Assembly (NCBI GenBank): GCA_022496185.1
Contig: WTXG01000036.1
Location: forward strand, 62,001 to 126,000
Direction: 5' to 3'
Length of the DNA stretch: 64,000 bases
Source of the DNA: Multifurca ochricompacta
Lineage: Eukaryota; Basidiomycota; Agaricomycetes; Russulales; Russulaceae
Part shown: positions 34,990 through 47,085 of the stretch, in pieces
How the letters are laid out: each line of letters starts with the position of its first letter
Numbering within the stretch: the stretch's first letter is position 1
Translations under genes and position numbers: made by a program
Notes under the pieces: generated by a model
Databases searched by the model: none
What the model saw: only the letters and a program-made list of their open reading frames with translations
What the model was told of the DNA's origin: nothing

Positions 34990-37900
34990 CGCGCAAGCTT
35001 GCCGCTCCCCACGTTCATCTATCTGGTCTCGTCGAGCTCGAGATGGCATATAGTTCCGGACTGGAGAGCACCCTGCTTCTCTATAATAATTTGAGTTGTG
35101 GCGCACAATACACCAACGCCCAAGTGTGTGTAATATACGCTTTTCTGGATCCAATACACCTTCTCGCGATTTCTTTCTTCCTATGTGCTGGCGGGTCTTC
35201 TGCGATTATGCCCCTGGGCGCACGGCGCTCCTCCACATCAAGTATCAGGTAGGTAGGGTGAACTTCTATGTGGGCTTAGTCATGGTATTGGGAACCTTCT
35301 TATCCCACCATGGTGGTTTCCCACTCCTTTAATCTGCTGCTGCTACTACTACTACTGCTATTGCTGCTATGCTATTCTTCGGGCAAAGGGCATTTACCCC
35401 AACTTGGATTCAAGAGTAAAAGTCAAACGAACGAACCTGACGCACGATCGCGCTTCTCTACTCCTCCCTATTTTGAAACCTGTTAAACATTTGAACATTG
35501 AACACGTTGTAGGGTATCGTTGTTTCCTGCGACTTCCCTAGGGGGTTCAACGAAGCAGAATCTTATCTCTATCAGCAAAGATCAATCAAGGGGTCGAAAG
35601 GAAATCTCTGTTGCTGGTCATCCATCTTCAAATGTATAATGGATCGTATGAAATCTTTGGTTCTCTGTCCGGGTCGATATCTAATCATTCATTCCGGTGG
35701 CACTCATTGATTCGGAGCGATCCTTTATATGATACTTCATCGAAGACTTTTGCAGATGTAACCAACACATGTGTGTCACCAAGGCATATTATATACAGTA
35801 CGTTGTTGAGGAAGGTGACGCGACCTTTATCTCCGAATACTCTGCACTTTCCGGGAGTTCGGTTTAGCCTTGGATTACAATCAATGAGCTCTGCGTGGGT
35901 TTTTTTTTTTGGTCGATGAGGAATCTATAGGGGGTTCATTAAAGTTGAACGATATGAGAGGGGGGGGGGGGGAAGGGTCTTCATCGGACCGAATATACGA
36001 TCACCGCAGGTTTGTCGAGATCGCCATTGCGCATCAATCGGGGTGGGCGTGCAGGGCGTTATTCGGAACTTTTAGAAAAAAACAAACAAACGGGGATGTT
36101 GCCTTGTTGGCGGACTCAAGTCTTGTTACACGCGCGCAGGTGCGTCTGGACCCTAATACGCGTGCCTTAATCCATTAGGTAAGGCGCAAGGCAAACCCCC
36201 CCTCCCCTTCCTCATTGATGAGTTGCTCCTCTCCGATAAGATACGGAGGAGGAACAGCCTCTAGGGCTGGGTGGATGATCAGTGGTGTTCGATGGTGGCT
36301 TGGAGTGTTTAGGTGGGTACAGAATGATGTCTATGATACGTTAAATTCATCATCAGCGTCCAACATCCTACCTTGACGCTGCCGGGGTCGCCGGACACTA
36401 CAAACAGTAAGCGGGGACCCAAACATCGGATAACGTGTCGTGGTGCGCACTCTGACTTCCACAATAGTAATCATTCTTTGTTTTGTTTTTCAAACCCCAC
36501 AAAGGATTGTATCTTGTGTCTCGTGTGCCTCGTGTGTCTCGTGTCTCGAGGTCAAGGTATTCCATCCAATCTAAATATAAAGAAAAAAAAAAAGAGAAGA
36601 GAACCCAAGTTTCGAGATTATATGAGAGAATTTCACATAGCCGCGTGTAATTAATTCAATCTGCGGTTAGTCAGGGTCATTCTCTCTCTTTTGTTTATTT
36701 ACTGACGGAGTAACTCAAGTGAGATCTGTGAGCAGGTTAGGAAGCTATGTTGTTAAAAGAACAAAAACCACAGTTGATGGTTTCATAATCTCGGACCGTA
36801 AGTGGGAACGTCAATGGAAACTTGGTGGCGGGTCAAATCTCAAAAGATCTAATTAATGTGGCGGAAGGGTTCAGTAAGCACTCACCACCATCAAGCAACC
36901 GATATGAGACTCAGGGTTGAAAAATAGAGATTATAGGTGTCTATGAACACGTATAGAAAGAGCCCTGTATCCTTGTGGGAAGGGTGAGGGGAGGGAAGGG
37001 GGGCCACAAGTTGTTGAGAGTTGTACAGCCTCATCATTTCTATTGAATTCGAAACGATTATGAAGACAGTGGAAAATTTGCAGTTGATCTTGCCAAAGTG
37101 TTGGATCCTCATATCAAGCCTCTCTTGGTACCCTGTTAATCCATCAGGTGTATCAAGCGTTAATTGATCGTGACACGACACGAACTGTCAGGGATGATCT
37201 AGGTCAAAGGCAATCTGTTCGTTACCCATATCTCGCTCACCATGACCAACATGGTCCTCCACCTCAAGTATCTGTATTCCGGTCTAGAAAGTAAAAGTGA
37301 GCGCGGGTGATGTGGGAGGGGGGGGGGATAGTTCATAAAAATAAAAAAAAGACAAGATGATCCTTTCCAAACGCACGCCACACGATCAAAAGGTTCGCCC
37401 AAATCATGACGCGGGAAGTGTACGGATTCAATCCGCAGTGAGTGCGGTGAGTGCGAGGCAAAAAAAATGTTTTCCCGAAAAGACAGAAGTAGAGGAGAAG
37501 AGAGATAGAGAGGAGGGAGCCCCAAGATAACTTGAGACTTTGAATGAGGGTGTGTCGTGCTTGAACTTGCGAATACGCTGCTAGCTGGTTTCGTTTGACC
37601 TTACGCTTTGACATTGTCGAGAAGTTATTTAGCACACAAAGATAAAGATAAAGATAAAGGGAGGGAGATGCCATTTGATTTCTGCTTCTGTTGGCTTGCT
37701 GGCTGTCTACTACAAGCATATGTATGTACCTTATAAACGAGGCAATTAAGGCGGAGAGGTGAAGACGGACAGGTGAAAACTTGGCCTGGCAATAAGGACG
37801 GAGAAGTAATGAAAGGAATGGACGTGCAGGCGGCGCGGGATGTGCATGCACTGATATCAATGTTTGAAAACTAAATTATAAGTGCTCTGATTCAGGGCTT

Positions 37901-38430
37901 GTAACAAAGAGAGGAATAGTGAGTTCGACCAGGAAGAGCGATAGCTGGAGGTTTCATGCTCAACGCCCGAGTCATCCTTACAGAAGAAGGAAGAGACCCA
38001 AAGTGAAGCCCTCAAGCTCGTCATGAGTCTTGAACCAAGTACATGTCATAAAGGGCAAATGATGCAGTGGAAAGAATGACTTCCTCTTTGACTAAGAACA
38101 CTATTCGCGAATTCGGGGAGAGAAATGACTCTGGCGTGGGTCCTTTCAGAAAGGGTGTTTCTCAACGGGAGGCACCGCAACTTTAGCGAGGAAAAGGGGG
38201 CGAGGGGGTGAAGTTGATGTCTTTGCAATTCCAGTAGACGATCGGACTCAAGAGGAACTCCTGTAGGTAGACAGGACGCAGGTAAATTAGTTGTCTGTCA
38301 TGAATGAATGAACCTCCTCCTCCTGGTTATTGAATTTAGATTGAGGTCGGTGCAGGGCCAAGTTAACTTGGCGATCAAGTGTATGATCCCCTCAACACGC
38401 GTGGGCCTTTATACACTGACACTGTTTACG

Positions 38431-41400
38431 CTACCACTTTCGCTTACCACTGTCGGTGCCTCCCTTGTCCATCCTACGGTCAGTCCTCTTTCTCTTCCTG
38501 TAACCTTTGAGGCATAATGCCATTCCAGGCGAGTTTGAACTCGTCGTAGGGACCTCTGGACCACATGATAGTCGTCCAAGCAACTCCTTCGTTTTCATGG
38601 TTGCACTTCTTATAGGCTCCAAGTCCCGTGTAGCATCCCAACGACTTCCTAAATCCTTTCGCGGGTGTTTAGTGGATCCGGGTTTCAGACTTGCTTGAAG
38701 TTCGCGGGCCTCCCGGAGGATAGCGCTAGTGCGTAGCTTTCAGTCTCTTAGTTTCCAGAAAAACCCAAATGCCTCACTTTATCTCTGTTTGCTGCACCGC
38801 CAAGTCCGATAATTCTTGAAGAGTCGCCTCTGCACGCCGGACCTTAATGGCATTCTTCGATGCTTGAACGTGCGAGGCAATCCATTGCACGCAGAGAAGT
38901 AGGTGAGGGACGGGTCCTAGGTAAATCTTTCTGTACCTGGCGTGAACCTTAGTCACAGATGCCTTGCAGGCCTTGAAGAGGCGACCTCGTCCAATTGTTA
39001 CTGTGTCTTTAGAGTTTCCCTCGAGATGTTTGAGTATATATCTGCGCACGGCTCTCTGGATGATAAGTGCCTCAGCTGTTTTTCGGGCTCTTCTCTATCA
39101 TCACGGTCATCGGTATCATTTGCTGAGTACTCTACTATGTCTTCTGCGTCACTGTGTTGGCCGCCACTGGATATGTCAACCCCACATCAATTCCACCTGT
39201 GATTAATTTATGTCCATTAGCCGCCTTTTCAAAGGCTCCAGCGTTTCCACGCAAGTCAGCCATGGCAGTATGAATTTGGCCATATATAGGACGAGGTTGA
39301 GTGACATCGGGAATGACATTCAACTCCTTTAACGTGGTCAAATGGACGCCAGGTGGTTGTGGACCTATAATAGCAGAGCCATCCAAACGGAGCCTAACAA
39401 GGTGATCGAACGGCGACGACGTAGATTGATAGAGGGCTTCGGCTAATTCTGGCCAACGCTGGGAATTAGTGTATCTGCCACGTTCATTTCAGAAATCTGT
39501 CAAATTACTGTCGCAGCGACATAGTATCCACCTCCTATGAGAGTTTGCCGATTTGGGGAAGAAAGTTCTTAGTGATCCTATTGTTCGAACGACGGCCTCC
39601 CTGAGATTGCTGAAGTTTTCGCCAACTGGTAGGGCTTTCATTAGTTTTTGTGATGATTGAGACTGCAACTACCTACGTAAGCAGAAGCATCTGCATCTTT
39701 ATTATTTGCTTGCGTTAAACATCAGAAGGGATAATAAGGAACATACACCTACAAGCGAGTGACACATAGGTCTCGTAGACACCACAGTGGGAGATCCCTG
39801 GAACAGTTGAACGCCTTGTTCGCAAGGTCTGTCGGGTCTAACGAGTGCTTGTCATTTTAAGTTGGCGACATAGTAAGAGGAGCTCACTGAAGTTTTTGCT
39901 GTCTATTATTGTGCGACTTAGATAGTCACCCGTATATATGTCTTTCAAAAGATTTTCGGTTTCCAGGGCGAGTACGCACAACTGCGGCACTGCTCGTTCC
40001 TTCAACTTGATAAAATCCTGCCACAACGTTAAGATCCAACTTCTTGGGAGAAGGACACTGGGCAGGCTCTCTCTATAACTTTCAGTCATGATGATTAGCC
40101 CGAACAATCTTTCCACGATGGCACAAAGCACTGCAGGGTCTACTGGAATACGCTCCCGGACTAAGTATCTGTCGTCATCGATGCCGTTAATTGAATGCCG
40201 GACTTGTGATATCCAGCAAACGAGCCGCACCCGAAAAATTTGACACCCTGCATCAGATTACCGGAACCGTCTATAAAAGCCAAGAAATCGTGCAATGTGT
40301 ATACCCGAAAGCCTTGTGGGCAAGAAATGATGAGTCGCGGATGTGGTTGTTTCCTAAGGTGTGTGGATGGAATGCAGCGTAGGCAGTCATCGACAGTACG
40401 GCCATCTTGTCGGAGCCGCCCCAGCGTGAACGCCTTGTAAAGGTTCGTGAGGAAATCGCCCTGAAGCTCCTCTCTCGAAGGGTTGAGCTTATACAGGATA
40501 TCAAAAGACCACCGCTTGACCGTAGAAAAGCCGTTCTTAGCCTCCGGTATCAAATCTTCATTCAGTGCAGCAATCGAGCCACTAAGATGTAGGAGCGGAT
40601 TCAATGCATTTTCCAGAGAGCTGAGAAGGCGCCTGGAGTGACGCATGTTAGACTCGGAAAAGTTACTAATGTCGTTTCCTACCTCTGATTCCGTATCCGG
40701 ACGGGGAAGTCCGTAAGACTGAAAACATAGTGATTATCGAGAATCATTATGTGCTGCAAATAGAATAGAATTCTTCGATTGAACCAGCTTTCGTCGATTT
40801 GGTGGGTGGCTGAGTGATCCCCGCTACATGTGCTGCCGAGGGTCGACCAGATGCATGGGTCAAACAGACGTAGATGCAACGTCACTCTATCCTTCTCCTT
40901 TATGCGACAGTGAAGGCGCTCCGAAAGAAGCCGTCGGAGATTGAAGGAAAACGCTTCGCGCGACAACGACACCAGTGGGTAACCCTGGTATTCCTCTGGC
41001 TGCGAGTTAATGAATTCGTAGATAAGTGTTTCCGGCCTAATCCGGATACCCTCCCCATCCATTTCGAATTGGAAGAGTGTACAAAGCCATGCGGACTCCC
41101 AGGGAGCTTTGTCCAAGGCAGCATCTTTGATTAAGAGGGAATACTCATAGAAATTTGCAAAATGTGACAACTCCCGACTGCGAGGATACATCCAAAGCCG
41201 AGGGATGTCATCGAAAAAGTAGTCTAGTGCTAAAAGTTTGATGGATCGGTCGAGACTTTCGCAGCGAAGAGGTTGGCAATGTTCCTGTGCGCTGTTGACC
41301 TCACTTCAAGGGTAATAAGCTTGAAAATGTCGAGCTGTACATAAAGGTCAGTCGATCGGTCAAAATAAAAGAAGAGGCCAGCTCGCCATCTTCTGTCTTC

Positions 41401-44400
41401 ATCATTTAAGTGCTCCCGTGGGATCCTTTCGAGTAACATAAGGATCTTCTTTCTTTTAGAGGACGCGCCACGCTGCCGGCCATCCGCAACACCCGAATGA
41501 AAGATATCTCCATAAGAATCTGGTGCGACGGCATGGAAGACCTGTACGTCCCGCGTCACCTCGTCGGTATGCTCGAGAGCAAGGTCTAGTGCTTCCATTT
41601 CCTGGTCTTCGTCAGGTACTGTCGAACTGCCTCTCCGTACTTGCCTTGTTTCGTTAAAACGACCGCACGGGTCACGCCAAGGTCGTGGTCGACAATAAAT
41701 TCCATCATCTGCTTTTCATCACCTTTGAATAACTCTTTGGCGTTGCTAGGAAGCCATGAGAGAAGATCCGGGATCGTGCGTGGCTCATAAGACCTACTCT
41801 ATCCTGCTGCAAATATGAAATTTGTGCCACCCGCTTGATATGCTCAATTGTATGTGAATCCACCTCCGCTTCGTGTTTCTTGATGATCGACACAGCCTCT
41901 TCGAGGATATTGTTGTCGAAGCAGTAGGATGCTGCCTCTGTGAACAGGCCCGCTAGCTTGAGATTTCTCACTGCACCTTGGTGGGATTTGATTCTGCATG
42001 GCATCGCGCAGCAGCAACATAATGGGAGCGCATCTCGTCATCATCCTCAGCCACCCCGGCACAGTTTTCGAATCGGATGGCGGCGCTCATGAAGGCGCCT
42101 GTCGGCACTCGTTTCAGATTCGGGGATATCGCGAGCTATTTTCTGAGATTGATATGCAGTAGCAACAGCCACCATATGGCCATCATCTGCCCTTGAAATG
42201 CCGTGCAGGCTTCTTCAAACTGTTTGTGATGATGAGTCGTTTCCCCTCCTTCAACCATTCTTCTGCAGTCGACTGATTAACAAAGGATTCGATAGGGTCG
42301 CCAGCGTCAGATGACTCGACAACTAGCCCACGATCAAGCAGATATTGCTATATCCCGTTTTTATAAGACTGCCGCTCCCAGAGAAGTGTACGGGACACGA
42401 ACCCTTATTGGTCGGCACACATTTGAGTAATCAACAATCCATAGGCGGTGTCTTGCTCGGGAAATGGCGACGTAAAGACTCTTGAGCTGCTAAGAAGTCA
42501 TCAACCTGACCCCTAAAGGTGCCGTGTTACTGACCTCGTGTACAAGAGGTGCATATCTCAAGTCACCTAGTTGACCAGAGTCCGCGTGTGTCAAATATTT
42601 CCATAGTGTTTCGTGCACTGATTCTCAAAGAATTGTATAGTATGACCTGTGTGTAGGTAATATAAAACGGAATGAGAAGGGCCCTGGAATTTGTACACAA
42701 CTTGACAGAGACATACGTCGTCATACTCGAGACCTTTGCTGTCGATAACGTCCTAAAGAAAATCAAGTACGAGAAGCAATAAAGAAATAGTCGGACTGAC
42801 AGGGTTATCCCAACAAGCCCGATGTCTTTCTTGAACTTTTGGTGGGCGGCTTCATCTCGCACGATGACGCCTGGCATTCGGTATCAGTTATCGAATTCAT
42901 TTATGAAAAAGTTACGCACATTGACTGTGGCCAAGCTGTGACAATTTCCCACTGCAGATGACGTTAGCTAAGTCGTAGGCCCTCAGGGAGAAGTCGATCA
43001 CCCATACGATGGTAAGAGAAAGAAATTACGTTCTTCCGTGGGAAGATACTTGAAAAATTTGGGCAACTCCTTGCTAGGAATCCCTGCTTCCGGGCGCAAA
43101 GCATCTATTGCACCCGGAAACAGCCTCAGTAATTGGATTATAGCATTAGCACAATTCATAATGCCCCCCTGAGACCGATAGTTCACGAGTAGTTGAAAAC
43201 GTTCCGGCTTACGGGGTGTTCCGCGCGGTGATTGAATTGATCTCTAAAACACCGTCAGTTTACTTCTTCCAGCAGCGTCTCCGAGTCACGTACTTGATAT
43301 TTGTAGACCGATGTCCCAAGCTGCTTGAAAGTAAATGCACTTCCGATAGAAATAGTTTGGGCCGTGTCACCGGCCCACAGGAAACCGCTGGGGTTTCGGC
43401 ACAGGGATAAAATTACTATAATGGGAATCAAGACGCCGCCATTGGAAGGCCATATCGCAAAATAACATACCCGAGTGTCTATGAGTAACATATCTTGCAC
43501 CTCATCAACATAACTGGTAGCATCAAATTGCCATCAACACGGCTTCGAATCAAGGAAGGGTGATTTCACCCACACGAAGTCTACGGGCTCCCCTTTCAAC
43601 CCTCTTGTCTTGATCGCGTCAAGCAAGGCGTGCGTTCTCGGATTTGAAACATGTAAGTCGTAGTCGAGCGGATCATGCCACAACTCACCTATCCGCGAGA
43701 TCGCGCTCGCTCCTCAGCTGCTGGTAGACTTCGAAAATTGAGTAATCCAGATTGTAACTATCCCTGGCCTTTCATATGCGCTCTATCGAGAGCGCGGTCT
43801 TGATAGTCCAGGGAACCTTCGGAGCCCTTTATTTGCCTAAAAAGAGAGGTTCAGAAGACGAATGATAAATGACCGCCAACGGTCCTACCAAGGATATCTC
43901 TGTAAGCTAAAGATGGTGCTTTAAAGTGCATTGAGAGTGTATCAATGAATGAGACTCGACGGACGCACAAAGACCTTGACCAAGTGCCGAGGAATTTGAC
44001 GCCAATATTCTCTCTTGAAGACTTCATAGGTCACCAGGTTTGTGCGACCGAGCCATTGGCTGTTCCCCTTAAAGGAGGATAAATGTTGGCTTTGGGGTGG
44101 GGGTTTCGTCTCAGCCTCTAGAAGACTGTACAACTAAAGGTGGAAGCGCGGGTGGTATCAGTTCACCTTCCTTTGTCGTAAGGGTTGTACTGACGGTGTC
44201 CATCGTTATGAACAATGGGAAGTAACTATCGTTAAGTTGGCTAAACGTTTCGGGAAGATCGTTCCTCTTGTCATCCGCGTCATTTTGGTCAAATATGCTC
44301 ATCTTCCTCCGGGAGTTCCAGCGCTCGACATGTGCACGGACATATTGAGGTGTTTCACGGTCCGCAGAAAGAGAAAACAAGAGATTTATGTATTCTTGTT

Positions 44401-46632
44401 CGACTTTCTCAGCAAGGAGACGGGATTTGGTTATAAACAATTGCCGAGGGCGTGGACCCACGCTCCCTTGATTCTGCCATGCGCGCTCGATGCCGAAGAT
44501 CTTGAAGACGATCACTGTGGTTTCCTGCCATGATAGGGATTATGTATATGACTGTGGGCGGGAAGGAAACTGACTTACCCAGTCCCGCTCCGTCCTAGCA
44601 CGAATGACGATTTCGTGCATTCGATAACCTTTTTCTCTTCGCGCCTCCAGTTTCGGGTATTAGACAAAAAGGGAGTGTGATGTGGAGAGAAGGTGCTCAC
44701 GAGACTTGAAAGACGCGGGCATTATCATGGCCCTTGAAATATCTCTTATGACATCCTAATTGGTGGCAAAGATCGTCAACCCATTGTTAGCAGAGTAGGG
44801 TTACCCGCATCACCTGAGACAGCGACACGTATTGTTCGAGACTGTGTGATTTTGAATACTTCATTTGGCTTCAAAAAGGGTTTTGATACAAACTTTAGTA
44901 ATCTATGGAGCTAAGAGGCTAAGGTCAGCCGTGTCACAAAGGCAGGTTTAGACGATAGCTCATCTACTTTATCTACGTTGCCTTTAAAGTCGTCGGGACT
45001 TTCAGAAACTATTGGTACTTGAGCCGGTGTAAGGTGACATTAAATGTCACCGGATCGAAGTAGTGACCTTTTAAGTTATTTCTAGCCTGCATCTACTTGG
45101 CGTCACTTTATGAATAGCAAGGAAGTTTCATGACCATACTTTTCTGTATAATCTTTCCTTTTCGGGCTTGATATTTCCCAACTTGGTCCCAGTTGGTTCT
45201 CTTCAACTCGTCCATACTATGGATTCCAAGAACCTTTAAAGCTGCGAAGAATTTAGTCGGAGTATATACTGAAGGGATGCATTGATCACGGGACCTTGGG
45301 ATTCATTCTGTCCCACGAACGCCTCAGAAGTCGCAACATATATTGGGATGATACCAAGCTTACGTGTTTTCCAAACTCCTGAACGACATCAACATGATAC
45401 TTGGAGAAATGTCAGGGTTGCCAAGAGAGGAATGACCCAAATTGCGGCTTACAACCAGCCCATATTCCCTGGAAGCCTGGCCCGGAAAATGTCAACTGGA
45501 CTGTTCCTTGTTAACCGCTTTTGATTGGTTTCAGAGAAGCATCCAAAGGAAAGCTCCCTGTAAGCTTATGGGTTATCCCTTCTGTCCATCCCATAAATGA
45601 GAAAGGGACGTACTCTAGCCGTTTTATAACGGGGTCAGAATGAGCACCATCGAGCACCAGGTCACCAAGACACGAGACTGGACAAAAAATGCGCCACTTT
45701 CCATACCCGACCGGCGACTCGAAGTAAAGATCGGCTTGAATTGTATCTGCGCTGGTAGCAAGGGGTGAATCAGTTGCTCCCGTCGCCGGATTGCCTTGCA
45801 GGGTGTTCTCGCGCAAGTATGCGGTGCGAACTAGCCTCCCCACCTCTGGACGCCGGATCAGAGTGATAAAGAACTAGCTGGGAGATTGAGCGCTGCCTTG
45901 TTGTAGGCGACGGGTGAGGGTGGTGAACGCACCTTCAAGATGTTCTTCTGCGTGTCTATTGTTGACCGGATCATTTCTTCTGCCAAGAGTCGCGGTTTCT
46001 AGGAAGTCGACGTCCTAGGGCTCGGTAAAGTCGATCGTCAATTTCAGCGTGGACGCCAGTCGGGGACTTGGACCGCGAGCTCTCGAACCGCTGAACCATA
46101 TTCTTGTTCGACCTCCTTCCGGTCCCGGCTTTATCAAAAACACCTGATAGCAACAATGTGGAGAGATATTCAAGTATGGCGGGAGCCATTCGGGTATGAG
46201 TTTGATGATCTTCGAGGCCATCCGGCTGTTGGCCAGAAGGATAGGGGAGTCCAGAGAGGCAATTGGACAGTCTAGAGAGAATCTGATACCCAAGAGAAGT
46301 AGTGAAACCCTCAGCGTTCGAAGGAAACTTGTTGAGAATAAATTTCGAAATATATGCGGCCGTATCGTGACCGACAGCTGTGGCGAGCTTTAATAGAGGT
46401 TTGGCGCGGAACGAAATATGTCAAGCCAAGAGAGAATGAACTCAAATGTGTAAGGACGTTCAAGGGAAAGGGAGCATCGGATTATGGGACCGATTGATTC
46501 ATCATCCAATGTATCCTGCAGCACGTTGACGGCTGTGTTGATATCTTCATCGGTTGTAAGACTGGATGCATTGAAAATATTCAAGCCAGCCAAGAATTGC
46601 TTGCAAATATCGGTAGGAGTTTGTGGTGACAT
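38431..46632 (-). pseudogene. Degenerate UvrD/TRANK1-like superfamily 1 helicase, paralogue of the gene at 51.7-60.2 kb
   Basis: The gene can be followed end to end against its plus-strand paralogue. It starts at MSPQTPTDI (46632). The P-loop region GRSGTG is near 44600-44570. Motif II VDEVQD is near 43500, GDTAQTIS near 43370 and NYRSQGG near 43180. DSKGLEYDD lies near 42720 and YVAISRAR near 42470. Helical repeats (FTEAASYCFDNN) follow at about 42300-41700, a conserved block at 41190-40680, LPRSWIL near 40040, and an IQ-like ALIIQRAVRRYI near 39040. Many junctions are normal introns. However, the frame breaks without a possible intron near 46405, at the P-loop (about 44525, where the GKTT codons run into a stop) and several times between 42250 and 41990. 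Each break looks like one missing base. Decay is the simplest reading, but unpolished assembly errors cannot be excluded. The 3' end is approximate. Confidence 0.75.
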
Positions 46633-47085
46633 GACGCGGTGAAAAAGGGGAAAGACAAGAAATATATACATCTCCTTTTCTCTTTATTTATGTGACGCTG
46701 CGGGAACGCAATAGAGCTACCAAATAGGAGGTGTGGCGAGCCATCGCGGGACTCGCAAAAGAGGAGACAAGAAAGAAGACGAGTCTCATCCTTCCTGAGA
46801 ATACGGTAAAGCGCATATCGAAGACTGCGACGACTAGAGCCAAGATTGCCAGTGTCCAGTATTATCCATGCAACTTGTCAACGAAGGTGCGAGAGTGCGA
46901 GTGAGGGCGCGGATGCGGATGCTGGTGCGGGTGCGGGCGCGGGTGTCGCGATCCGCGGGTAATCGGTCCGGTTCGGGCCCGGTGATACCGCCCCCTTGCG
47001 AGTTGATTCCATACTCCTGCTAGCCTAGCTAATCCTCCGCCAGCTATCCCTTGTCCCTTGTCCCTTGTGTGCTGTGTGGGTTGAA
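46633..47085. promoter_or_regulatory. Divergent intergenic region, helicase paralogue / ARP5
   Basis: About 450 bases separate the two start codons. A run of GTGCGA, GATGCG and GGTGCG hexamers lies at about 46884-46950, and a triple TGTCCCT repeat at about 47050-47068. It presumably carries the ARP5 promoter; no specific element is identifiable. Confidence 0.45.

Larger units (their letters stand above)
24261..38430. other. Gene-poor, low-complexity region (right part of the desert)
   Basis: About 14.2 kb without a supportable gene. The longest ORFs, at 33418-34029, 37333-37860 and 31838-32350, have no conserved motif, no convincing splice partners and a composition that follows the repeats. 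Homopolymers and microsatellites dominate up to about 37.4 kb, then become rare. No tRNA, rRNA or transposon ends were recognised. Confidence 0.65.

Noticed and set aside
16269..38430. Centromere or telomere sequence
   Set aside because: No telomere repeat array and no long tandem satellite; repeats are short and varied, so a centromere cannot be claimed from sequence alone.
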